Shown one piece after another: positions 1 through 7,907 of a DNA stretch of 12,447 nt (the first letter of the stretch is position 1; every line of letters begins with the position of its first letter). Location: the NCBI GenBank assembly GCA_036939975.1, contig JALLPB010000864.1:1-12447 (forward strand). Reading direction: 5' to 3'. A model generated the notes under the pieces. That model was not told the DNA's origin and made no database searches. It worked only from the letters and a program-made list of their open reading frames with translations. A program made the position numbers and the translations under genes. The stretch comes from Cyclostephanos tholiformis (Eukaryota > Bacillariophyta > Thalassiosirophyceae > Thalassiosirales > Thalassiosiraceae).

Positions 1-622
1 TATTTTCTTTATCCAAACACATATATTTCCTTTCTTCCTTCTTCGCCTCAGCTAGCGGCCTGTGGCAATGAGCTGAGTCTGAGTAGATAGTCCACAGCAA
101 TGGCGAGACAAATATTTCCCAACACCATAGATCTCTTCAAATACCAATCTAACTCTGTACTTATCCTTTAGCCAAATTAGTGAATCATGCTGCATTGCAT
201 CAGCATCCTTTCATGGCATTATTTTTTGTTCTCATTTTTTGTTTTCATTTTTTCTTGAATATTATACAACAACTATTCGATTTAATTTTGCGTGGGAATG
301 AAAATCCTTCTCGCGCGACGCTCTGTCGTACGAAAGGAACGAATCCTGGATAAAATCAAACAAAAAGAGAGAAAGAAGAAGGAATGGCCCGGTGTTTGCC
401 CGATTGCTAACGCTGGAATAAAATATGATTTTTATTTTTGTAAAGAGAGTTGCCTCCGAGCCGAGTCGTCAGTGCCAAAAAGTGGAAAGAATCATATCAC
501 AAAACTGGTGACTGTGCGTCAGATCAACGTTGAAACTCCGATCCATCTCGTCTCGTACTCATTGCTAAGAATTGAAACCACAATACATTCCCGTCGCATC
601 GCCACCCACCCAACCTCGAATC
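1..622. other. Upstream non-coding region
   Basis: No gene can be supported here. The stretch is AT-rich, with a run of short T-rich near-repeats at about 221-257 (variants of TCATTTTTTGTT). An open frame from 292 to 693 is lysine/arginine-rich at random, shows no domain, and overlaps the start of the next gene in another frame, so I treat it as chance. The last ~100 bases should hold the promoter and 5' UTR of the plus-strand gene starting at 623. No TATA box stands out. Confidence 0.6.
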
Positions 623-2316
623 ATGCGCATCGCCCTCCCTTGCACCACCATCGCGGCTATAACCAGCGCGTGGGGTCTCGTCTCCGCCGATGATGGCAGG
701 GTAGCCGTCGAAGAAGTCGATGGGGCCGACGACGGCGTCGGCAACATCGCGTCCTCTTGGGCACGTGTGCCCCAATTGCGGCACGAGCAGTCGTCGTCGG
801 ACGGGGAGGAGTGCGACACCTCACACGACTACGGAGGACTCGTGACGGAGGCGGACGTAGGCATCCTGCACTGCGGTCCAGGCCGCACCTGCGTGGCCGA
901 TGTCACCTCCTCAGTCGGGGGACGGTGCATGACGGTCGACTCCTACTCCTCGTCCGCCCTCCCGAGCGACCGACCGGTCGTGCTGCCCCGCACGGCCATT
1001 TTCCCATCCCGCGACGCTCAGATGGCGCGACGGCTATCCACCAACACCCTCATCCGTCGCGTCCAGGAGGATGAGGTCTTCGTCTGTCCCACGAACTGCC
1101 CCCAGAGCTTCTGCGACTGCGCTCGTGGCAGCGAGGACGCCAACATCTACACGTGCGCGTCGGAAGTGCACTCGTCGTGCATCAACGGGTTAATACCGGA
1201 GTGCACTCCCGCGAACCTCTTCTCGTACTACACTGAGACAGCTTGTCCCTTCGCGGCGTGCGTCGTGTCCGGCGGCACTCGCGAGAACTGCGAGTGCGAG
1301 TTTTATAAGGATTATTGTGTACTGTATTATTCCTTCCAGGAGAGCATTGAAAGCTGCGCCATCGGCTCGTGCTGCGACACGCAGCCGGAAGGTGAAAAGT
1401 ATGTTTGTATCCCCGAACTCCAACCTACGGGCGCACCCACGCTGGAGCCGACGGACACAAGAGTGCCGACCGGAACGCCAACGGTAAGTAAAGGGGGATC
1501 TTCTATATTGATTTTTAACACTTCGGAAGTACTTACGCAACGTGTCTTACACCGCCAATTTTGTTTCGCACACTCGCTCGCTTTCGTCGTACATTTCAAA
1601 AAATAATAACACACGATCTTCCCCAGATCTCGGCCGCGCCGACCATCTCACCAAAGCCGACCATCTCGCCGCCGCCGTCGTCGAGTCCGACAATCTCGTT
1701 CGCGCCCACTGTCTCCCCAGCTCCGACCCCCCTCGCCTCGGAGGGTCCATCGGCCGCCCCGACGATCTCGCCCGAGGTGAGCACGATTGCGACGTTTAGT
1801 GTGTTCTTCTTCGTCTCGTCGAACTCGCGCAACGCTGTGTGAGAAAGCGCCACATTTTTCTCATTCTGCTTTCGCCCTCGTCTGGATTGTCTCCTCTCGC
1901 AGCCGACGGCGTACCCCACTGGCTCGCCCACCGTGACGCCCGCGCCAACCATCTCTCCCCCCCCGACGACCGTTCCGTCCGTCAGCCCGGCGCCCACCAT
2001 CTCCCCGGCCCCGACGGTTTCTCACGCGCCGACGGTTATAACTGTCGCCCCGACAGAAAGTCCCCAGTATCCGTCAAGTTCGCCCATCGCTACACCGTTG
2101 CCAACGGGCGAGGAATTGAGCATCAAGGAAGAGGACGATGCCGTTGAGTTGGGGACAGCGGAGGGCGGCGCGGATCCGTCGGTGGTTGAGGTGGCCCCTC
2201 CCCCTCTGACGGTGACCTCGGGCGGATCGGCAACAAATTCGATCGCAATGATGGCCACTTTCACGGCGTCCTTGCTCTTGGGTTTGGGCGTAACGTTCTT
2301 GGCCTCTATAATATGA
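623..2316 (+). CDS. Secreted Cys-rich protein with PT-rich stalk and C-terminal membrane/GPI anchor
   Basis: Three exons join in phase 0: 623-1483, 1627-1776 and 1903-2316, giving 474 residues. The ATG at 623 is chosen because it opens a clear signal peptide (residues 1-22, cut near VSA/DDG); the open frame extends upstream only through a TTG. The mature part has 20 cysteines (residues 64-262), including a CGPGRTC...GGRC motif (84-102) that I associate with diatom secreted proteins, then a CPTNCP...CDC block. Residues 268-400 are a stalk of repeated PTISP, APTVSP and similar units, which is low-complexity and probably O-glycosylated or extended. An acidic spacer follows, and the protein ends directly after a hydrophobic segment (about 449-474), which suits a GPI-anchor signal or a tail anchor. 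Location is inferred to be the cell surface or cell-wall interface. The exact function is not recognised. The splice sites are canonical but untested. Confidence 0.82.
1484..1626 (+). other. Intron 1 of the PT-stalk protein gene
   Basis: The donor is ACG/GTAAGT and the acceptor CCCCAG/ATC, 143 nt, phase 0. It is supported because reading through meets a stop at 1604-1606, while removing it continues the PT/ISP repeat in frame. It lies inside the repeat-coding stretch. Confidence 0.85.
1777..1902 (+). other. Intron 2 of the PT-stalk protein gene
   Basis: The donor is GAG/GTGAGC and the acceptor CTCGCAG/CCG, 126 nt, phase 0. Reading through reaches a stop near 1840. Splicing joins a repeat ending in ISPE to one beginning PTAYPTGSPT. 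The exon between the two introns is exactly 150 nt (50 codons), phase 0 on both sides. Confidence 0.85.
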
Positions 2317-2703
2317 ATGGGGGGCACAATGCATTAGTCTGAGGAGTGATCGGTGGGATAGCAGTCGCGGATTGAATGGTGGATAGTCCGGGTGGGTAAA
2401 CGTGGTGGGAAAACATAAATGGAGGGGCGGGGGGGGTTCAATCAATAGAGGCGTGTCCACTCCCTAACTATAATATATGTTTAGGTTTTCATCAAGTAGC
2501 TCAGTATTTTTATGCATTAAATATATTCCTCGATGTAAAAATTTGGTATCGTAGCATTTCGTCTTCCGTTTTGATCAAAATTGCCCGTTGGGGCGCAACA
2601 GGCTTAATGTTAAAATCATTAAAATTGTATTTGGTGCCTCTTTCTGTCTGCTAGGTTGAAGAAAACGAGGCACTGATTTGAAACGAGGCACGAGAATCCT
2701 CCG
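2317..2703. other. Convergent intergenic region (3' UTRs)
   Basis: This lies between two gene 3' ends that face each other. It becomes AT-rich from about 2460. I see no gene, no RNA gene and no clear poly(A) signal; a G-rich patch sits at 2425-2436. Confidence 0.6.
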
Positions 2704-3423
2704 TCATGCCACCAAGTCCATGTCGAAATCCCAATTTATGGGTTCTTCCCTTCTTTCCTCGCTCTCTCCCTTTCTCCTAGTCTCTTCCTCCTGCAGTCGT
2801 TCAAACTCTTCTAGCGACACGAATCGCACCCTACCGTCACTACTTTCTTCCTCGTCTTCCTCCACCTCTCCAAAGAGTACAACGCTGTCCCCCCGCACCA
2901 CGAACAGGCCCAGTTCGATGTCCGTCTGATAGCAAACCGCGCCGCCGTGTGACGATGGCGGCTCTGCCCCATGCCCCCCACCAATGACCAGGATCCTCCT
3001 CTCGGAAGTCTCCTGGAGAACCATGTTCGAGAACTGATCGAATGTGCGGAGGATACCGACTAGGTGGCGCCCGTCGCGCAGTATCACAAGGAGCCTACGA
3101 TCCAACTGCTCGACCATGGAGGCGGCGCCGGGGAGGTAGGCGGGGAGATACCCATACGGGACCTCATTGAAGGAACGGGGCGGCCGAGGCTGGGGGGGAG
3201 GAACGCCGGTGGCGCTGTTATCGGGACGCGGGGAGTTATAGTTTGTAGGGCCATTCCCTCGTCCGCTGCCGCCGAGATAATCCCTGCCCCCACCGCGGCG
3301 ACCATAATAGCCACCCCCACGGCCTCCTTCGTGACCACCGATCATGCCCCCTGATCTCAATTGATTGCTCGTGTTGGATGCCTGTATTTGTGCTCGGGGC
3401 AGGAGTGGTAGTCGTTGGGCCAT
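2704..3423 (-). CDS. LSM1: U6 snRNA-associated Sm-like protein LSm1 with Gly/Arg-rich N-terminal extension
   Basis: The frame encodes 239 residues. LSm1 is the subunit that defines the cytoplasmic LSm1-7 ring, which binds the 3' ends of deadenylated mRNA and promotes decapping in P-bodies. The Sm fold is at residues 95-190: YLPGAASMVEQLDRRLLVIL with RDGR (117-119 region) and FDQFSNMVLQET form Sm1, and GLFVVRGDSVVLFGEV (172-187) forms Sm2. The loop between Sm1 and Sm2 is longer than in human LSm1. After Sm2 there is an acidic, then charged helical tail (190-228), typical of LSm1. Residues 24-65 are rich in Gly, Arg and Tyr with RGG-like steps, followed by a Pro-rich linker, and precede the Sm fold by about 95 residues; human LSm1 has only a few residues there. 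The ATG at 3423 has A at -3 and G at +4. The same frame stays open back to an ATG at 3570, so a 49-residue longer product is possible but less likely. Confidence 0.88.
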   Translation of the reverse strand: MAQRLPLLPRAQIQASNTSNQLRSGGMIGGHEGGRGGGYYGRRGGGRDYLGGSGRGNGPTNYNSPRPDNSATGVPPPQPRPPRSFNEVPYGYLPAYLPGAASMVEQLDRRLLVILRDGRHLVGILRTFDQFSNMVLQETSERRILVIGGGHGAEPPSSHGGAVCYQTDIELGLFVVRGDSVVLFGEVEEDEEESSDGRVRFVSLEEFERLQEEETRRKGESEERREEPINWDFDMDLVA

Positions 3424-3719
3424 CGTCGACGTAAAAAGGTCTGTCCATGAATACAATGAATACACAGTGAAAATACCATACCTAATGGTGGAAGGACGGA
3501 CCGGATCGGATGGGGCAACGGAGATGGCGGGAACACCCAGGTAGTAATAAATTTGCCTGAAAACATCCATCGCCGGTGGTGAGGCTTATGACCCCCCAAG
3601 ACCCCAAATCCGAACACTAGGTACACCCTTACTTTCACCGTCGCAGTGAGCCTCTCTCGAGAGCGCATTCGCGGATAGATGAATTAAACGCCCCAGTCGA
3701 ACTCCATTCACCAACAGTA
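3424..3719. promoter_or_regulatory. Divergent intergenic region between LSM1 and the hydroxylase gene
   Basis: About 296 bp separate the two divergent start codons, so it should carry both promoters and 5' UTRs. A perfect 10-bp palindrome, CTCTCGAGAG, is at 3654-3663, about 57 bp before the hydroxylase ATG. I see no TATA box. If LSM1 starts at 3570 instead, the region shrinks to 149 bp. Confidence 0.5.
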
Positions 3720-5282
3720 ATGCTTACATCTTCCAAACGAATTGCCGAAATAGCGGTGGCCGTCAGCCTCCTGTTGGCAGCCTTGACAAAAATTCGAGTG
3801 GCCGCCGAAACTAACCGCAGGGTCGTTTCCAGTCTAGCGGATCTCCCCTTCGACGACAATGGTCACCTCTCATCGCATGTCCTCGCCTACCTCGCATCCG
3901 ATCCTTGCTCCGCCCTTGTCGAGGCGGAGCTTCCCGACGAGGAGAATATGTATCATCATATCCCCATAGCCGTGGAGGGCGACGCCGCCGATGCCCTCTT
4001 TGGTGATCGCCCTCCAAGCGAATCTCCCATCGTAGACGTGAAACACTGTCCCGCCGTCTGTCTCGTCCGTGGCGTGGATTTGTCGCTTGCCGCTTATCCT
4101 CTTCCGGAGAAATATTACGACCCAGAGAATAACGTGGAACACGCGTCGTTCCAAAACTTCGTGTCCTCCTGGTCCTGCGGTCGCGTCGAGTTCGCCTTCA
4201 TCAACTACTCTCCCAAGACGCTATCGATGTATTGGGTAGATGGCAACGGCGCAAAAACATACCTCTATCCTTTCGAAAGGAAAGAGAAGAACACAAGATT
4301 CGTAGAAACCTATATTGGGCATCGCTTCACAGCCGAGGATCCCGACACAGGGGAGGTACTAATGGATCATACCGTCGAATTCAGTGGCGCCATCGGTGTT
4401 TCCAACCACGAGAATTACATCGATCCGACTGTGGACATTCGAGAGGAAACGCGAAGGGAATTGGATGGGGAGTGGAGGAAGCACTTGCAGGTGAAGCGGA
4501 CGTTCACTTCGCTTGGGTTCAATAAGGGCAGGCTCCCCGGTGATGTGTTTGCTAGTATGAGAGCGTTCTACTACAACAACCGAGATCCACCGCATAGGCT
4601 TCAAGAGGAATGGGATAACAAGGGAATTTTCGTCAATCACTGGGAAGCTGATTGCAATTTCATAATGGTCCCGTGGCATCTGAAGCAGATTTGGCAAGCC
4701 CGGTTAAAAGATGTCGTCCAGGAGTGGGCAGGGTGTGAAATCGAGCAAACGGACATGTATGGCATAAGGCAGTACGAGGCTGGAGCCAGATTGTTGACCC
4801 ATGTTGATCGGATTAATACGCATGCCGTCAGCCTCATTGTCAATATAGCGCAGGGCAATCTCACTCAACCCTGGACTGTGGAGGTTTACGATCATGCCAA
4901 CCGTCTCCATGAAGTGGTAATGGAACCGGGTGATATTGTGTACTACGAAAGTGCCAAGGCATTGCACGGACGCAACACTCCGCTTGCAGGTGGATATTAC
5001 GCAAATATCTTCACTCATTATCGTCCCATTGGGGATCCTCAATGGTATTTAAAGGACAATCCAGAGGGTACTCAGGAACCTTTGATGGATGTGGGAAAAT
5101 GTGAACTTGTCGGAAAACCGAACGAGTATTCAGCGGGAGCAGTCAAGTGTGAGAATCCTGCGATCGGACCGCACTTGTCGCCAAGGATTTTCACGGCGAC
5201 AAGTGGTGATGACTTATATCAATGGTGGCTGAGTGTGGGGCCATCTTTTGATAATGAGATGAAAGGATCAGACGAGCTATGA
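3720..5282 (+). CDS. ER-lumenal prolyl 4-hydroxylase-like 2OG-Fe(II) dioxygenase with VHL-like beta domain
   Basis: One uninterrupted frame of 520 residues. Residues 1-28 look like a signal peptide (Lys/Arg, then a hydrophobic core). Residues 153-215 resemble the VHL beta domain: NYSP at 162-165, W172, Y181, a TYIGH motif at 197-201 and F203 match, in order and spacing, human N78-P81, W88, Y98, S111-H115 and W117. Residues about 270-440 form a P4H-type double-stranded beta helix with iron ligands H361-x-D363 in RLLTHVDR and H416 in ALHGRNTPL, preceded by PGDIVYYES. The position ten residues after H416, where P4Hs carry the 2-oxoglutarate-binding Lys, is Tyr426. The protein ends GSDEL, a KDEL-like ER-retention tail. 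The expected reaction is hydroxylation of prolyl residues in secretory proteins with 2-oxoglutarate, O2 and Fe(II); the substrate is unknown. The start ATG is first in frame and places the signal peptide at the N-terminus. Confidence 0.85.
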   Translation: MLTSSKRIAEIAVAVSLLLAALTKIRVAAETNRRVVSSLADLPFDDNGHLSSHVLAYLASDPCSALVEAELPDEENMYHHIPIAVEGDAADALFGDRPPSESPIVDVKHCPAVCLVRGVDLSLAAYPLPEKYYDPENNVEHASFQNFVSSWSCGRVEFAFINYSPKTLSMYWVDGNGAKTYLYPFERKEKNTRFVETYIGHRFTAEDPDTGEVLMDHTVEFSGAIGVSNHENYIDPTVDIREETRRELDGEWRKHLQVKRTFTSLGFNKGRLPGDVFASMRAFYYNNRDPPHRLQEEWDNKGIFVNHWEADCNFIMVPWHLKQIWQARLKDVVQEWAGCEIEQTDMYGIRQYEAGARLLTHVDRINTHAVSLIVNIAQGNLTQPWTVEVYDHANRLHEVVMEPGDIVYYESAKALHGRNTPLAGGYYANIFTHYRPIGDPQWYLKDNPEGTQEPLMDVGKCELVGKPNEYSAGAVKCENPAIGPHLSPRIFTATSGDDLYQWWLSVGPSFDNEMKGSDEL

Positions 5283-5438
5283 ATGGAAGGAAATCCAATG
5301 GATTGGGTTTGCGATCTGGGTGTTCTTCTGGTAGTCACTATCGATGTTATGTCATATTGAATCTGAATCTTTAGATATCCCTTACTGTGCAATGTTTGAT
5401 ACTTAGAACTTTATATCTTCAAGCCTGTGAGCAACACA
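5152..5438 (+). repeat. Copy 1 of a ~290-bp duplication (hydroxylase 3' end plus 3' UTR)
   Basis: Bases 5152-5282 (coding) and 5283 to about 5438 (3' UTR) recur at 10463-10775. The coding parts align without gaps and with five differences. The UTR parts differ by several substitutions and by indels, including about 28 extra bases in copy 2. Similarity stops at GCAACACA, after which the two copies are unrelated. Confidence 0.95.
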
Positions 5439-5759
5439 AGAAAGCTCATTGCATACTTACTTACACAGGTCTAAAAAACCAACAGCCAAATTGGCTTTCA
5501 CAGCTCCCGTGCTTTCACTATGTGCATGAGTGGATCACCACAATCCCCCATGTCCATTTCAGGCTGAGGGGAAGAGTATTGCCTGATGGCAAACTGGTGA
5601 TAATTATTTTAGTGTGACATTCACTCTCCCATGGTGGAGGCTGCAGTACACAGCCGTATGTATGCATAGATAAAGAAGGGCAATCACGCACACGACTGAA
5701 TGTCCTGCACGCTGATGCAATCCAGTGGCATAAGCCCAGTGCTGATCAGCTAGCCCATA
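5439..5759. other. Unassigned non-coding stretch after the hydroxylase 3' UTR
   Basis: There is no supported gene. A 76-codon frame at 5387-5617 starts inside the 3' UTR and has no recognisable domain. Because copy 2 of the UTR lacks this sequence, it is probably part of the inserted, transposon-derived block. A short inverted repeat, AGCCAA-A-TTGGCT, lies near 5485-5497. Confidence 0.4.
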
Positions 5760-6050
5760 ATTAGTTAGTACTTTGTAGCCTGATCAACTACCAAGGTATT
5801 AGAACTAATTGACTATTTTAAACTACTATTAAGTACCCTCCCTACATACCCCTGGCCAGGCTATGTATGGAGTTCCTATTCATTTATAATGCTGAGGTGT
5901 AGAACACCTGACTCAGCAGCCCTGGAAACTCTCCGAAGATTATAGATTAGATAATCTTTACCTTTACTCTAAGCTCACAATTATTTCAGTCTCTATTTTT
6001 ATTGTTGCTTTACTTCTCCTACTGAGAGGTAATGCACTGTAATTACAGCT
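5760..6050 (+). repeat. Possible 5' LTR of the gypsy-like element
   Basis: This AT-rich, non-coding stretch lies in the right place upstream of gag/pol. It contains a hairpin at 5895-5909 (AGGTGT, loop AGA, ACACCT) and ends near TGTAATTACA. No second copy is present, because the element's 3' end is missing before the N at 10462. The boundaries are guesses, and I see no convincing primer-binding site. Confidence 0.25.
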
Positions 6051-6458
6051 CTACCTTTTTGGGAGAGAGAAAACCCCCCACAATAAGACTCGTTGATGCC
6101 AAGATGGCATGAGCGCTTCCAGGCAAAAAGCCTGCAGAAGTAGGACCAAATTTCTTGCCCCCTTCCTTGTTTTGAGATGTTCCTTTTTTAAGAAGGGCGC
6201 TGGCATGCAAGTTTTTGGGATGCCTCAGTTGCACCCAACGCCACCCCATCGCAATAGACAGCATGATGGAATTATCACAATTGCCCCCCCTATCGCATGA
6301 TGAAGCAAAGCACAGCAAGGGGATCCACGAGGGCGGAATGCGCAACAACCACAAGGATCGATCGCGACGAGACAATCACGTGATGATTGCAATGACACGA
6401 TCATGACGATTGTGATCGCCCCCACCATCATAGTGCAGGATTGGCACGAGGAGATCAA

Positions 6459-6900
6459 GCAATGTGGAGACCACACACAACAACCAACTTTATTTTTTGG
6501 GTGCTGGTCTCAAGAGAGAGCGCCCGGACTCGATGCAATAGTGACAAACATGACAAGCCCATTGATCACACAAGGCGATGACGACGAGACAAGCTCATGC
6601 TGAACATGCACGAGAGGAAAAACGAGCAATGCAGAGACTGCATGCAACAATCAATTTTATTTTTTGGGCGCTGGTCTCAAGAGAGAGCGCCGGGATGTGC
6701 TGCAAGAGCGCAAACATGACAGGAATGAGCAGGATCATTTCCCCCATCGATCGCACGAAGCGACAATGAAAAATGGCAATCAAGACGCGGAGACCATGGC
6801 GATTGCAACAATCAGCTTATTTTTGAAGCATTGCTCTCCAAGGAGAGCACCCAGAGATGCAAGCAAGGATGTGTTAACGAGGCACAAGAGCGACGATCAC
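6459..6900 (+). repeat. Three tandem units of ~156-167 bp, each with a hairpin
   Basis: The units begin near 6459, 6626 and 6782. Each has GGAGAC or CAGAGAC, then CAACAAYCA, then TTATTTTT, then a hairpin with an AA loop, then a CAAACATGAC-like or related tail. Units 1 and 2 are very similar (offset 167); unit 3 is more diverged (offset about 156). Hairpin positions are 6499-6525, 6667-6691 and 6832-6849. Confidence 0.75.
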
Positions 6901-7523
6901 AGCAATGTGAGCAAAGAGCGCCGCAATGACAATGTCAAGGATATGACGATGACAACGATGATGATCATGACAAGAGCAATTGTGGCCACTGTGGCCACCA
7001 ATTTGTATGCGTAGAACGCGACAATAAAAAAGGGCAAACATGTGGCTTTGAGCAAATGTGAGAAGCGCCGCGAGGGCAACGATTGTCGAGCAATGACGTC
7101 AAAAAAAACATGGGCGCGACGCAAAGAGCATCGGCACAAGGAAAAGGTTGGTCGTGATGATCTCAAGCAATGGCTGTGCAAAGAAGCGCACGCCATTGAC
7201 CATCACTGGAGAAACAGCAATGACGAAAGCCATGATGATGATAAAATGGTCGCGAGCAAGGATGATGGCAAAGACAACAATTTTGTCATGGCAATTGCTC
7301 CACTTGCCAAAAAAGGCGATGACAAACCATTGCATTGTCCCCAAGAAAAACTGCAAAGTCGTTTAGCCGACAATGAAGATGTGGCCCCTTCTTTGCCGAG
7401 TCAAAGAAACTCTTGGATGGCAAAAGAAGCAATCCCTTGGCCATCGACTGAATAAAAAAAGAGGTTTGGTCAAAAATTATCTAGCCAGAAATTAGGAGCT
7501 AATTTTAAACCTTTTTATCATCA

Positions 7524-7566
7524 TGCAACAGAGTTGCACCAATCTCTTCATGCAATAGAATTGCAT
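7524..7566 (+). repeat. Two adjacent hairpins with AGA loops
   Basis: TGCAAC-AGA-GTTGCA is at 7524-7538 and ATGCAAT-AGA-ATTGCAT is at 7550-7566. They form a direct repeat with a 27-nt offset. The two stems differ at one base pair (C-G versus T-A), a change on both sides that keeps pairing. Confidence 0.7.
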
Positions 7567-7702
7567 CTAGAAACAATAACCATCGCAAAAATGAATGACG
7601 CATAAATCACCATCGGATGATGATGGAGATGCGGCCCTCCTTGCCAAGGCTGCCAAGATAATGGGCAATGGAGACCCATTGGCATTCGATTGACGGTCCA
7701 CG

Positions 7703-7789
7703 CCAGCAAAAAAGGTCAAGCTAATAAGTTAGAAACTAAATTAAAAAAGGGTTAGTTGAGACTGACAACCCATCCATCTTTTTTGCTGG
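7703..7789. repeat. 12-bp perfect inverted repeat
   Basis: CCAGCAAAAAAG at 7703-7714 is the exact reverse complement of CTTTTTTGCTGG at 7778-7789, with 63 bp between. The inner flanks are weakly complementary as well (GTCAAGCTAA against TTAGTTGAGAC). It could be a small nested element or a fold in element RNA. Confidence 0.6.
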
Positions 7790-7907
7790 GAACACATCCC
7801 AACTAAACCATAAGAGATGGTCACCTCAGTGGCCATAAAAATGATGATGCAAGCAACTAAATCTCCATCTAGATCATCATTTTACCAACCGCACAGAAAA
7901 TAGGCGG

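Larger units (their letters stand above)
6051..7900 (+). pseudogene. Gag-position region of the retroelement, heavily degenerate
   Basis: No frame gives a recognisable capsid or zinc-knuckle domain, so this is assigned by position only. Several lysine/acid-rich open frames occur; the longest, 7042-7455 (137 codons, GTG start), looks like low-complexity sequence. A short plausible coding stretch at 7498-7596 reads as a hydrophobic/His/Glu-rich helix (HATELHQSLHAIELHLE) before a stop. Another, around 7600-7690, contains LLAKAAKIMGNGDPLAF. The sequence from about 6300 to 7300 has a strong bias to A, C and G on the plus strand (CAA, GAC, GAG and GCA steps), unlike its neighbours. Confidence 0.4.

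Noticed and set aside
292..693. 133-codon plus-strand open frame
   Set aside because: Random composition, no domain, and it overlaps the well-supported gene at 623 in another frame.
1596..2000. Minus-strand frame with repeated VGAGETVG-like units
   Set aside because: It is the antisense reading of the PT/ISP repeats and of intron 2; repeats make both strands look open.
3424..3570. 49-residue N-terminal extension of LSM1, or a 41-nt intron with GTATGG...ACAG borders
   Set aside because: The extension has no family support and the ATG at 3423 has a better context; a 41-nt intron would be unusually short here. Neither can be excluded without RNA data.
3811..4154. Minus-strand frames inside the hydroxylase gene
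   Set aside because: They are shadows of the plus-strand coding frame, with no domain.
5387..5617. 76-codon open frame after the hydroxylase
   Set aside because: It starts inside the 3' UTR, lacks any recognisable domain and lies in transposon-derived sequence.
6047..6060. Primer-binding site matching a tRNA D-arm (complement of GGTAGAGC)
   Set aside because: Only about eight bases match, at an unusual part of a tRNA, and the LTR border is itself uncertain.
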